DNA from: Halobacillus salinus
Lineage (GTDB): Bacteria > Bacillota > Bacilli > Bacillales > Halobacillaceae
Direction of reading: 5' to 3'
Length of the DNA stretch: 64,000 bases
Assembly (NCBI RefSeq): GCF_004684905.1
Contig: NZ_SRJC01000001.1
Span: 1,488,001 to 1,552,000 of the forward strand
Shown: piece after piece, positions 7,911 through 15,558 of the stretch
How positions within the stretch are numbered: the stretch's first letter is position 1
Layout: each line of letters starts with the position of its first letter
Notes under the pieces: model-generated
Told to the model about the DNA's origin: nothing
What the model saw: only the letters and a program-made list of their open reading frames with translations
Database searches by the model: none
Program-made: the position numbers and the translations under genes

Positions 7911-7939
7911 TTGACGAACCGTTGAATAATCACTACAAT
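7911..7939 (+). promoter_or_regulatory. Sigma-A promoter of the ZIP transporter gene
   Basis: TTGACG (7911-7916) and TACAAT (7934-7939) with a 17-nt spacer, five of six bases matching in each hexamer. CGGTTC at 7883-7888 and GAACCG at 7916-7921 form a short inverted repeat, the second arm abutting the -35, a possible but unproven operator. Confidence 0.7.
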
Positions 7940-8004
7940 GGGCATGTCAATCAATTTTTACCGTGTGCAAATTTTAAAGCTGAACTCAAAGAGAGGTGAA
8001 CTCA

Positions 8005-8814
8005 ATGTTAGATATAATGAAAGACACGAGCCCTGTCATGCAGGCATTCATAGGTACATTATTCACTTGGGGCATGACAGCACTTGGTGCATCCCTCGTA
8101 TTTTTTGTACGTGGCGCTAACCAGAAGTTTCTAGACAGCATGCTCGCTTTTGCAGGCGGCGTGATGATCGCAGCCAGTTACTGGTCCCTGCTAGCACCTG
8201 CTATCGACATGTCAGAAAACAGCGGTGTCGCATCATGGATACCTGCCGTTGTCGGGTTCCTGCTTGGTGGTGTACTACTTCTAGGCATAGACCGCATCTT
8301 ATCCAAAATCGATACAGACCGTTATCTTTATGATATTAAAGACAATAAAGCGAAGAACCGAACGGCGCTGCTTGTCTTTTCCATGACGCTTCACAATATT
8401 CCAGAAGGACTCGCCGTCGGTGTGGCATTCGGTGCACTCGCTTCCACATCGACCGAATCGACACTGGCCAGTGCTATGGCGTTAGCATTAGGGATCGGTA
8501 TTCAAAACTTCCCGGAAGGAACCGCTGTTTCCATGCCGCTCCACCGGGATGGAATGAGCAAGATGAAAAGCTTCATGTTTGGTCAGTTTTCAGGGATGGT
8601 CGAACCGATTGCCGCTGTGATAGGCGCGCTTGCTGTCATTTGGATCCAACCGATTCTTCCATATGCTCTAAGCTTTGCAGCAGGTGCGATGATATTTGTA
8701 GTTGCAAAAGAAATCATCCCAGGATCTCACGAAAAAGGCAATGTAAACCTAGCATCTATGAGCCTCATGATCGGCTTTGCAGTCATGATGGCATTGGACG
8801 TTGCGCTAGGTTAA
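8005..8814 (+). CDS. ZIP-family divalent metal transporter
   Basis: 269 residues with about eight transmembrane helices, of the ZIP/GufA type that moves zinc or other divalent cations into the cytoplasm. The transport-site motif HNIPEGLAVG is in helix 4 (about residue 128), and the paired GIQNFPEGTAVSMPL is in helix 5. The ATG at 8005 is used because GAGAGGTGA lies 5 nt upstream; the GTG at 7996 overlaps this ribosome binding site. It is monocistronic, with a good promoter upstream and a terminator right after. Metal specificity cannot be told from the motifs alone. Confidence 0.92.
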   Translation: MLDIMKDTSPVMQAFIGTLFTWGMTALGASLVFFVRGANQKFLDSMLAFAGGVMIAASYWSLLAPAIDMSENSGVASWIPAVVGFLLGGVLLLGIDRILSKIDTDRYLYDIKDNKAKNRTALLVFSMTLHNIPEGLAVGVAFGALASTSTESTLASAMALALGIGIQNFPEGTAVSMPLHRDGMSKMKSFMFGQFSGMVEPIAAVIGALAVIWIQPILPYALSFAAGAMIFVVAKEIIPGSHEKGNVNLASMSLMIGFAVMMALDVALG

Positions 8815-8817
8815 TAC

Positions 8818-8853
8818 GAAGACCAGGATTTCCCCTCCCGGTCTTCTTTTTTT
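8818..8853 (+). terminator. Rho-independent terminator after the ZIP gene
   Basis: GAAGACC and GGTCTTC (8818-8824 with 8840-8846) pair and are followed by seven T. Confidence 0.85.
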
Positions 8854-9004
8854 ATCATGAAATGCGCTTATTAAAGGGGGAGAGTAGTCTGCTCTGCTAA
8901 TCTAATTTAACCGAGGTTGAAAAAGCAGGATAGGAGAATAATCGCAAACCATATGATAAGATATGTTAGGTTCACACTCCAAAGTAAGATAGGAGAATCC
9001 TAAT

Positions 9005-10420
9005 ATGATACAACACGCTAAAAAAGGATATACATTCTTTATCAGTTTATATGTCATTATGCATTTCATTGTCTACTTTACAGGTAGCGGGACCCTTTCC
9101 ATTGTTCTATCCTTGTTCGGGCTTGCTGCCTTTTCCCTTGGGTACTTCTTCCTTCCGGTCAAACAAGCAGGCATTTCGCTTCTCTTACTAGTGATTGCAC
9201 TACTTGTTCATTTTTCTGCCGGAACTTCACTGCTCGAAGGGGTCGAGTCCGGCTTCACCGTGATGAGCGGATTGATCGCTCTTTTGCTCATTGTTCCTAC
9301 AATCAGTTGGGTACTGGAAGAGAAGCCTTATATCGAATCGGTCATCAACTTCGCTCAAAATTTGCTAAATACAAGTCGCAAGTTCTACTTCGGCATGATG
9401 GTGATCACCCAGATCATTTCCTACTTCCTATTGTTCGGTTCCATCCCGATGGTATATGGAATGATCAATGACTTTTTGAGCAATCAGAAAGGAGAAGCTT
9501 GGGAGAATTACAAGGGGACTGCTTTACTTCGTGCATTTTCTCTGACAACGATGTGGGTAGTCAGCATACCGAGTTTCATATTCGCTGTTGACGCACTTGG
9601 TGCTTCCTTATCCTTATCGATTCTGCAAGGTTTCTTCATCTCTTTGGCAGGAATTCTTCTTTCTGTCATGTTCTCTTACTATCAAGAGCGCCATTATGGA
9701 GTGGATTTAACAGAAGGCATTCAGGAGGAGCTTGACAAGATTGCAGAGCATAAGAAGCAGGATACAAGAGGAAACCGCGATGCATTAGAGTTCGCATTCC
9801 TATTCGTGACGCTGTTCGGCTCTATTTTCTTTATCAATGCGATAACAGATGTGAAGTTATTGAACATTATTCCTATCGTCATCGTAGGATGGGTCATTCT
9901 ATACTTCATTATTCGCCGAAGAGGTAGTGCCATCACCGAGAATGGAAACGTGTACTTAAAAGAGAGTATTCCAAATAAAGCACAGCAGTTCTCTATCCTA
10001 TTAGCAGCAGGATTTTTGATTAACTCTGTCAATCAATCAGGATACGGTAAATACATCATTGACGGACTATTCTATGTAACAGATGCCGTCCCTTTCCTGA
10101 ACTTCCTGTTGGTCCTTCCGTTCGTTGTTATCATTCTAGGTTTCATCGGACTAGGTCCATTGACTGTCATTGTACTCGTTTCTGGAATTCTGCAGGGAGT
10201 CGAGCTTCCCTATCCACCAGAAATCGTCGTTCTAGGGATTACATCTGGGAGCGTTATTTCGATCATGCTTTCCCCTTTGATTCTGCCGTCCATTATATTA
10301 AGCTCTGTCAACAAACTGAGTATTATTAAAAATGGTCTATTGTTCAACTACAAATACGCCATTGCATTCTATGTAATGGTTCAGATCTACTTACAGTTGT
10401 TTATAGCATTCTTCTTATAG
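9005..10420 (+). CDS. Multi-pass membrane protein, possible transporter
   Basis: 471 residues with about 11-12 hydrophobic segments and one cytoplasmic charged stretch near residues 235-260 (GIQEELDKIAEHKKQD). The symmetric helix layout around a central loop and the glycine-rich re-entrant-like segments, such as GFIGLGPLTVIVLVSG near 380, recall ion-transporter superfamily permeases for organic anions, but I cannot assign a family with confidence. The ribosome binding site ATAGGAG lies 10 nt before the ATG. It stands alone and is closed by a strong terminator. Confidence 0.75.
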   Translation: MIQHAKKGYTFFISLYVIMHFIVYFTGSGTLSIVLSLFGLAAFSLGYFFLPVKQAGISLLLLVIALLVHFSAGTSLLEGVESGFTVMSGLIALLLIVPTISWVLEEKPYIESVINFAQNLLNTSRKFYFGMMVITQIISYFLLFGSIPMVYGMINDFLSNQKGEAWENYKGTALLRAFSLTTMWVVSIPSFIFAVDALGASLSLSILQGFFISLAGILLSVMFSYYQERHYGVDLTEGIQEELDKIAEHKKQDTRGNRDALEFAFLFVTLFGSIFFINAITDVKLLNIIPIVIVGWVILYFIIRRRGSAITENGNVYLKESIPNKAQQFSILLAAGFLINSVNQSGYGKYIIDGLFYVTDAVPFLNFLLVLPFVVIILGFIGLGPLTVIVLVSGILQGVELPYPPEIVVLGITSGSVISIMLSPLILPSIILSSVNKLSIIKNGLLFNYKYAIAFYVMVQIYLQLFIAFFL

Positions 10421-10428
10421 AAATGGAA

Positions 10429-10460
10429 AAAGCGGACGACCGAAGAAGGTCATCCGCTTT
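10429..10460. terminator. Bidirectional terminator
   Basis: A 13-nt arm AAAGCGGACGACC pairs with GGTCATCCGCTTT (one mismatch) over a 6-nt loop; T-rich on the plus side. It separates the membrane protein gene from the convergent DinB-family gene. Confidence 0.8.
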
Positions 10461-10462
10461 CT

Positions 10463-10987
10463 TTATTTTCGAAGGACACCAAGGTACTCTGACCACGGAC
10501 CGACATCTTCCCTATATCTCTCTGCCATCACCCGCACAATCTGTGAAACGTGAGTAAAATCATGGACAACCCAGGTCGACAGTAACTCCCTTAGATTCAC
10601 TTCTCCAAAAGCAGGATGCTCCCCTTTCCATTCAACCTGCGATTCTTCTCTAATCAGTTCCCGCACCAATTCACAGTTTTGATGCCTTAGTTGCTTAAAT
10701 TGCTTCACCTTTTCCTCGATTGCGGTATAAGAAGGATTAGTTATATGTGCAAAACGATCGAAACCTGGAAATGATTTGTCCCCATCTGCTTCGAGTATCT
10801 TCTTTACTCTTGGAATCCAATTGTTAATCTCACAATCTATGAGATGATCTACTACCTGTGCAGGACTCCACGTTCCCATCCCTTCGTCACAGTGCAACCA
10901 ACCTTCTGAAAGCCCGGTCAGGAAGCTTTCCAATGTTTCTGGAGTGCGCTCTAAAATCTCAAGTGCTTCATTCATTTGAAAGTTCAT
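10463..10987 (-). CDS. DinB-family putative metalloenzyme
   Basis: 174 residues forming the four-helix DinB/YfiT-type fold. The probable metal ligands are the histidines in VVDHLIDCE (about residue 46) and in WVVHDFTHVSQI (about 140-144), the usual three-His pattern. Family members act in bacillithiol or mycothiol-dependent transfer or have no known reaction. The ATG at 10987 follows GAGGAGGGG; an in-frame TTG at 11002 overlaps that site. It is the last gene of a loose leftward run of small enzymes (10.5-13.2 kb), several of which belong to families linked to detoxification. Confidence 0.85.
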   Translation of the reverse strand: MNFQMNEALEILERTPETLESFLTGLSEGWLHCDEGMGTWSPAQVVDHLIDCEINNWIPRVKKILEADGDKSFPGFDRFAHITNPSYTAIEEKVKQFKQLRHQNCELVRELIREESQVEWKGEHPAFGEVNLRELLSTWVVHDFTHVSQIVRVMAERYREDVGPWSEYLGVLRK

Positions 10988-11031
10988 AAGTCCCCTCCTC
11001 AAAGATAAAACCTTTAAGTTTTGGAATGAAA

Positions 11032-11598
11032 TTAGAATCGTTTGGATATATGGGTGATCTGCTTAATGACAGACTCCAGTTCATCGTTCTGTTTAATGAC
11101 GAATAGATAGTCCGCTTCTCCTACTACAGGATCCACTACTTCTTTAGATTCAGATTCAGATTGCTGCCGTTTGAGCACTTCTTCAAAGCTGGTAAATTCA
11201 CCTCTGAAGATCCCCGTACTTCGTTGACTTTCCAACACGCGTTCTTTAAGAATATCATCAGGAATGTCAAAGTGTACTATAATACGTACGAACTCACTTC
11301 TTGGATAAATCGTTTCAAGTAAATACTTCCTGCCAGCTCTCGTCCGATTAGCGCTACATGCGATCATGTGCATGTCTGTCGTTTCCTTGGCATAATCGAC
11401 AATCAATTTAGATATTGCGTGCTTCAAGGTGTTGGGCCCAGTCTTCGGCTGTAATTTCTCATAATGGCTATTAATAAAAGCTGCATGGTTATCTTGGTCT
11501 ACAACTAGAGAATTCGGAAGCTCCTTCTCGAGCAGTTTTGCAAAGGTACTCTTTCCTGAATGCGTTTTACCTACTGTAAGGATTGCTAATCGTCTCAT
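11032..11598 (-). CDS. P-loop ATP-binding protein, kinase-like
   Basis: 188 residues with a Walker A motif VGKTHSGKST at 9-18, a DQDN segment near 35 (acceptor or Mg2+ site), MIACSANRTRAGR, and a lid-like stretch ILKERVLESQRST. This is the layout of zeta-toxin and polynucleotide-kinase-like AAA_33 proteins, which phosphorylate small molecules or nucleic acid ends. No antitoxin-like partner adjoins it, so a toxin role is not supported. It is followed on the same strand by DinB (45 nt away) and preceded by a VOC protein (28 nt away). Confidence 0.8.
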   Translation of the reverse strand: MRRLAILTVGKTHSGKSTFAKLLEKELPNSLVVDQDNHAAFINSHYEKLQPKTGPNTLKHAISKLIVDYAKETTDMHMIACSANRTRAGRKYLLETIYPRSEFVRIIVHFDIPDDILKERVLESQRSTGIFRGEFTSFEEVLKRQQSESESKEVVDPVVGEADYLFVIKQNDELESVIKQITHISKRF

Positions 11599-11626
11599 AA
11601 TCGCCTCTCTGTGAATCTACATTCTA

Positions 11627-12022
11627 TTATGGTGCAACGAATTCTACCTTTATTCGATCCGGGTCTTCAAAAAAGACAGCGTAATAATCTTCGCCACCAG
11701 CAAAGGGATGTTGGTCTTCATATAAAATGGATACACCTTTCTCTCTGAGTGCCGCCGTCATCTCATCTACTCGATTACGGGACGATGCGTGAAAAGCCAA
11801 ATGATTCAAGCCCGTGCCACACCTGTGATAAGGAATATCCGAATATCGCTCTTCCACCTGGACGAACACTAAATAGGTATCCCCTAACTTCCAACTTTGC
11901 CCTTTACTCCACTGTTGATAAGAATCATATCCCAACTCCTGCAAGAACCATCCCCAAAATGATTGTGACCTCTCCAAATCAGATACATAAAGCTCTACGT
12001 GGTGAAGTAACCCCTCGCGCAT
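11627..12022 (-). CDS. VOC-family protein (lyase/glyoxalase-like)
   Basis: 131 residues, one VOC domain. It begins LLHHVELYVSDLERS, has GTGLNHLAFHASSR in the middle and ends YYAVFFEDPDRIKVEFVAP, giving the His/His/Glu set expected for a metal-dependent member. The ATG at 12022 is preferred (GAAGGGG 5 nt upstream); the ATG at 12040 overlaps the stop of the upstream hydrolase gene and is a possible alternative through coupling. This tight spacing suggests co-expression with the alpha/beta hydrolase. Substrate unknown. Confidence 0.82.
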   Translation of the reverse strand: MREGLLHHVELYVSDLERSQSFWGWFLQELGYDSYQQWSKGQSWKLGDTYLVFVQVEERYSDIPYHRCGTGLNHLAFHASSRNRVDEMTAALREKGVSILYEDQHPFAGGEDYYAVFFEDPDRIKVEFVAP

Positions 12023-12036
12023 AGAAACCCCTTCTT

Positions 12037-12957
12037 TCATTTATTTTTAGAGTGAAGCTCATGACTTTTCACTTTATTAATAAACCCTGTAACTAAATCT
12101 AGGAATTTCTGCTGTTCTTCGATATGTGCATAATGAGAAGAATTCCTAAACTCTACATGTTGACTATACGGGATGCCCGCTTCAAACAACGGTGCTTGGC
12201 CGACGGAAAGACCATCAAATCTACCACTGACAACAAGCGCAGCACACTTAATTTCGCTTAACTTGTCACAAACAGTAAAGCGTGCCACCTCTTTATTCCA
12301 TTCTGGGTCCCAGATGAGCTGGTTGGAACGCACATCCTTATCCGCTAGTGCACGAACTAAATAATCTGGATGATCCACTCTACAATAGAAACGCTCGCTG
12401 AATTCGGTTGTGAAATAATCGGCTTCTTCTTCCGAAATCTTGATACCCTCTTTCGCCTTCTTCTTAATTCGCTTTAATTCGCGAGGAAAATGATCCTCTT
12501 CAAACCTTTCCCTCTCCTTCAGACACTTCTGCCAATCGGCAATGCCGCTATGTAGAATAAGACTCTTTGTTTTTTCCGGAAACATTACAGCAACTTCTAC
12601 CGCTAAAATACTCCCCCAAGAGTGACCTAGAAGGTGAAACTTGTTTAACCCAAGTTCTCTCACCATAGAGCTGAATTGGTCCGTAAAGTCTTTGATATTT
12701 AATGATTCGAAGCTTTCAGACCTCGTCGTGCGCCCACTGCCCAACTGATCATAGGCTATGACTTGCCTTCCTTCTGCTAGGTTAAGTAATGGGGTTAATG
12801 TTGTAAAAGAGAGGCCTGGTCCTCCAGCTAAAAGGATGATAGGCGTTGAGTCGGAAGAAGCCTGGACCGGTGTATGTATTTCGTAGTAAGTCTCATACTT
12901 TTCATTTTTCAGATAGCCTTTTTTCTCTTTGACTAAAGCTTCTCGTTTGCCTAGCAA
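12037..12957 (-). CDS. Alpha/beta hydrolase, proline-iminopeptidase-like
   Basis: 306 residues. The oxyanion loop is LLAGGPGLSF (HGGPG-type with Ala for His), the nucleophile elbow is GHSWGS (Ser near residue 113), and the catalytic acid and base are likely Asp in SGRFDGLS and His in NSSHYAHIEE. The GGPG loop and the cap region rich in Glu and Lys (ERFEEDHFPREL) match S33 family peptidases such as proline iminopeptidase, but many relatives are esterases. The downstream VOC gene starts at or near the stop codon, so the two are likely translated together. Confidence 0.85.
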   Translation of the reverse strand: MLGKREALVKEKKGYLKNEKYETYYEIHTPVQASSDSTPIILLAGGPGLSFTTLTPLLNLAEGRQVIAYDQLGSGRTTRSESFESLNIKDFTDQFSSMVRELGLNKFHLLGHSWGSILAVEVAVMFPEKTKSLILHSGIADWQKCLKERERFEEDHFPRELKRIKKKAKEGIKISEEEADYFTTEFSERFYCRVDHPDYLVRALADKDVRSNQLIWDPEWNKEVARFTVCDKLSEIKCAALVVSGRFDGLSVGQAPLFEAGIPYSQHVEFRNSSHYAHIEEQQKFLDLVTGFINKVKSHELHSKNK

Positions 12958-12967
12958 TGTACCACTC

Positions 12968-13156
12968 CTACCCTTCCTCCTTCATCCTCACAACACCTGA
13001 ATAAAAGAAGAAACAACCAGCCATCAATGAAGAAGCTAAATATGTCACGTTCAACCACACAAAACCCTCATTGGAAAGCAGGCGGTCGATATCATGCGCA
13101 GCGCTTAATAACAATAAAAAAGCCAGTACAAAATTGAGCACTTTGCTTTTCAACAT
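12968..13156 (-). CDS. Small membrane protein, unknown
   Basis: 62 residues with two hydrophobic segments (VLNFVLAFLLLLSAAHD and VTYLASSLMAGCFFFYSGVV) and a charged tail. The start is the ATG at 13156 because GGAGGTGAG lies 3 nt ahead; upstream codons to 13180 would include that site. It lies 10 nt before the hydrolase gene on the same strand and is probably its operon partner. Family not recognised. Confidence 0.65.
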   Translation of the reverse strand: MLKSKVLNFVLAFLLLLSAAHDIDRLLSNEGFVWLNVTYLASSLMAGCFFFYSGVVRMKEEG

Positions 13157-13211
13157 TGACTCACCTCCATTCTTATTCATTACCTCGGGTTGAAATCATG
13201 AAGTGATTTGC

Positions 13212-13922
13212 CTATGGAAAGTACCGCAAAGGGTTGGAATAATTCTCCCAGACCAAAGGAGTATCCTCCTCTAAGGCAACCCCTTCTAATGAAGTATCAG
13301 AGAGCACGGAAGTCCTATCTTCTTTCGAATACAGCAGGACAGAAACATCGTCAAAAAAACAGGATAATACTATATTCATCTCTTCATCTGCAATCATCAC
13401 TGGAGTAGAGCACAGCTTATCTACTGTATCTTCGTCGAGTTGCTCCATAGTAAATTGCCCCTCTTCTTCATATACTGTCGCATACTTGAACGTATTTGCG
13501 CCTGATGATTGAAGAATTGTCATCAGTTCTTGGAACAAGTGCTTAGGAAATCGGTCTTCAAGCGGAAAGAACATCGTTTCATCCAATACTTCTTCGAGCC
13601 TCTCCTGCAAATCCGGTCGTCTGTAAGGTTCTCTCCCCATGGATGAAGTTAAACAAGCCTTTATAGCTTTTGACGTTTCCGCTACACTTGTAAATCCGCA
13701 TAGATTTCCTACTTCCTTCCATGTTAGTAGTCGTCCATTCCGAATGATATCACGTTCCATCGGGTAGTAGATATGAGGGAGAGCACTCTCCTTCCCTCGC
13801 CAACCGTTAGGCATTCGTACAAAAGGAAAAAAGATCAGTGCCGCGTAATTATAAGTATCTGGCAAGTTCTCCATCAATGGTTCTCGTTCCGTGTCATTTC
13901 CAAGTGGGAAGAAGTAATTCAT
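13212..13922 (-). CDS. DUF2711-like hypothetical protein
   Basis: 236 residues, soluble. The segment YAALIFFPFVRMPNGW, followed by YYPMERDII, then LLTWKEVGNLCG and LTSSMGREPYRRPDL, fits my memory of the DUF2711 family of Bacillaceae, whose function is unknown. The acidic C-terminal half (DEDTVDKLC, LEEDTPLVWEN) is less conserved. It follows a small membrane protein gene by 18 nt and appears to be the last gene of a leftward HAD - small membrane protein - small membrane protein - DUF2711 run. Confidence 0.65.
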   Translation of the reverse strand: MNYFFPLGNDTEREPLMENLPDTYNYAALIFFPFVRMPNGWRGKESALPHIYYPMERDIIRNGRLLTWKEVGNLCGFTSVAETSKAIKACLTSSMGREPYRRPDLQERLEEVLDETMFFPLEDRFPKHLFQELMTILQSSGANTFKYATVYEEEGQFTMEQLDEDTVDKLCSTPVMIADEEMNIVLSCFFDDVSVLLYSKEDRTSVLSDTSLEGVALEEDTPLVWENYSNPLRYFP

Positions 13923-13940
13923 AGGTTCTCTCCTTCATAC

Positions 13941-14120
13941 TTATGTATTGTCGGGGTCCTTCTCTTCTCTTTCCTTACTTACGTTTGATTTCCCATAGTT
14001 TGACTTTTCCAGTTCCTCAAGTTTCCCCGCAATATCCCGGAGTCTTCGGTTAGAGTCCAGCAGAATGGACCGAAGACCTATCATGAGAATTATTATTACG
14101 ATCAATAATAGGACAATAAT
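13941..14120 (-). CDS. Small membrane protein with a probable ATT start
   Basis: An open frame translating to one hydrophobic helix (IIVLLLIVIIILMIGL) followed by a charged helical tail (DSNRRLRDIAGKLEELEKSN). No ATG, GTG or TTG lies between the upstream in-frame stop and the helix. AAAGGAG at 14130-14136 is followed, after 9 nt, by ATT at 14118-14120. Seen: the good Shine-Dalgarno and the coding pattern. Inferred: initiation at ATT, or alternatively a base error that hides a normal start. It resembles in design the 53-aa gene directly upstream. About 59 residues. Confidence 0.45.
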   Translation of the reverse strand: MIVLLLIVIIILMIGLRSILLDSNRRLRDIAGKLEELEKSNYGKSNVSKEREEKDPDNT

Positions 14121-14158
14121 AGATGACCACTCCTTTCTGTACTATAATCAGCTAACTC

Positions 14159-14320
14159 CTACTCTTTCTCATGATCTGCTTCTATCATCTCTTTCATTTC
14201 TTTCAAAAGCCTTGTCTGCTCTTCTTGTTTCCCTATCAGCCGGCTCATCCATTTATCTATCGTCTTGGTAATGGACCATAATGACAAAATGATAACTAGT
14301 ATTACTGCGAACCCATTCAT
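14159..14320 (-). CDS. Small single-helix membrane protein (53 aa)
   Basis: Starts MNGFAVILVIILSLW, a single membrane anchor, followed by an amphipathic, Lys/Glu-rich cytoplasmic tail (KQEEQTRLLKEMKEM) that could form a coiled coil. The ATG overlaps the TGA of the HAD gene in the ATATGA arrangement, so translation is coupled to it. Family not recognised. The 53-codon frame has a clear membrane protein composition and fits between two other genes of the same strand. Confidence 0.65.
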   Translation of the reverse strand: MNGFAVILVIILSLWSITKTIDKWMSRLIGKQEEQTRLLKEMKEMIEADHEKE

Positions 14321-14931
14321 ATTTCTATCATTTCTCCGAATGTTTCAATGCGTTTCTCGTAGTCTGACACTTCACCAAACCCATAACTGGCAAACACAAA
14401 TGGGATACCTGCGTATGCAGCTGCTTTGCGGTCCCCATCAGTATCTCCGACATAGATTGGTTGTTCCAAATTATTTCTTTCCATCACCAATCGAATGTTC
14501 TCTCCTTTGGAAAGACCTGTACGGCCTGGGTTTTCGAAGTCTTCGAAATACTTTTCCAGCTGATGAAACATATAGAATGTTTCAATATAGCCGTCTTGGC
14601 AGTTGCTGACGATAAATAACTTGTATCGTTGGGATAAGTCTTCCAATACTTCTTCCACTTGGTCGTAAAGAGCTCCACCATGTTCTTTAAGCTCATCGAC
14701 TTCTCTTTCAAAACAATCCTCCAGCATCAAAAGACGTGTTGTTTCCTCCACGTGAGGAAAAAGCTTTTCCCCTATATCATGGATTTGCAGCCCCATGATG
14801 CTCTCTAAGTCTTCTCTGGTCAGCTCGGTCTCCAAGTCGATGTGATGCTGAATTGCCTTGTTCCATGCCTGTAGGACCGTATCTACCGGATCCCATATCG
14901 TCCCATCCAAATCAAAAATCACACTATCCAA
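14317..14931 (-). CDS. HAD-family hydrolase, phosphoglycolate phosphatase-like
   Basis: 204 residues. The HAD nucleophile motif VIFDLDGTIWD is at the very start, FIVSNCQDG gives motif II (Ser/Asn), a Lys lies in RTGLSKGENI, and VGDTDGDRKAA gives motif IV (Asp pair), so it is catalytically complete. The helical cap (residues 18-85) places it with PGP/YsnE-like phosphatases acting on small phosphate esters. I choose the TTG at 14931: AGGGGG lies 7 nt before it and the motif begins three residues later. An ATG at 14952 and one at 15033 are less well placed; the last lies in the neighbouring terminator. Confidence 0.85.
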   Translation of the reverse strand: MDSVIFDLDGTIWDPVDTVLQAWNKAIQHHIDLETELTREDLESIMGLQIHDIGEKLFPHVEETTRLLMLEDCFEREVDELKEHGGALYDQVEEVLEDLSQRYKLFIVSNCQDGYIETFYMFHQLEKYFEDFENPGRTGLSKGENIRLVMERNNLEQPIYVGDTDGDRKAAAYAGIPFVFASYGFGEVSDYEKRIETFGEMIEI

Positions 14932-14970
14932 ATTTGTTCCCCCTATAATCATTCTTTTCTCTACAATAAC

Positions 14971-15008
14971 AAAAAAAGGAAGAACATATAAGTTACATAT
15001 GTTCTTCC
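14971..15008 (-). terminator. Rho-independent terminator of the SleB/CwlJ gene
   Basis: On the minus strand GGAAGAACATAT and ATATGTTCTTCC (12-bp perfect stem, 14978-14989 with 14997-15008) are followed by seven T. Confidence 0.85.
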
Positions 15009-15025
15009 TTTCTATGAAACACTCA

Positions 15026-15469
15026 TCATCCACCTATATACACGCTCGCACATGTCCCCTCGACTGGTTCGTAATAGCAATGGTTTTTGTATTGACCTGT
15101 AAATAGCTGACCGTACCATGTTGGAGGACAAGGGCCATATGGATTGAAATACCAAAGAGCATACTTCGCAGGATGGTCTCTCCAATAGTCCAAATTCTTC
15201 TTGGCAAGTCTCTTTTCGACCGACCTTGCTCGACGGTAGAACATGTTCCCTTTTTGAACGGCTTCAAAAGAATAATTGCCACCTTGAACTTGATAAATCA
15301 CTTGAGGGATCGTTCTTACATCCTGGAAGTCCAAGCAGTTCGCTTTGGCTCGGTTTACAATGACGTTCCCCACGTACAGCATTCCCTGTTTGCCTTCTCC
15401 TTCTGCTTCCGCCCGCATCATTCGAGCCATCAAGGCAACATCTGAATCTGTATATTTCACTCTCGGCAT
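15026..15469 (-). CDS. SleB/CwlJ-type cell wall (spore cortex) hydrolase
   Basis: 147 residues consisting of one Hydrolase_2 domain: DVALMARMMRAEAEGEGKQG carries the catalytic Glu, followed by VGNVIVNRAK and a C-terminal WYFNPYGPCPPTWYGQLFTG. There is no signal peptide and no peptidoglycan-binding domain, which matches CwlJ (about 142 aa, made in the mother cell, no secretion signal) rather than SleB. CwlJ cleaves cortex peptidoglycan with muramic-delta-lactam during germination. No gerQ is adjacent, so the name cwlJ is probable but not certain. The ATG at 15469 follows GGGGTGA. Confidence 0.88.
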   Translation of the reverse strand: MPRVKYTDSDVALMARMMRAEAEGEGKQGMLYVGNVIVNRAKANCLDFQDVRTIPQVIYQVQGGNYSFEAVQKGNMFYRRARSVEKRLAKKNLDYWRDHPAKYALWYFNPYGPCPPTWYGQLFTGQYKNHCYYEPVEGTCASVYIGG

Positions 15470-15558
15470 TTTTCTCACCCCAAGAATAGTGTATGACGGT
15501 AAGATGGTTTGATGTATAGAAGATGATCTTGAATTTTTGTTTCTTGACCTCTTGATTA

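Noticed and set aside
9721-10032. Minus-strand frame of 103 codons inside the 471-aa membrane protein gene
   Set aside because: Reverse reading of a membrane protein; no ribosome binding site and no promoter.
11032-11598. Toxin-antitoxin module based on a zeta-toxin-like kinase
   Set aside because: No small antitoxin gene adjoins it, and neighbours are ordinary enzymes; only a P-loop kinase-like call is supported.
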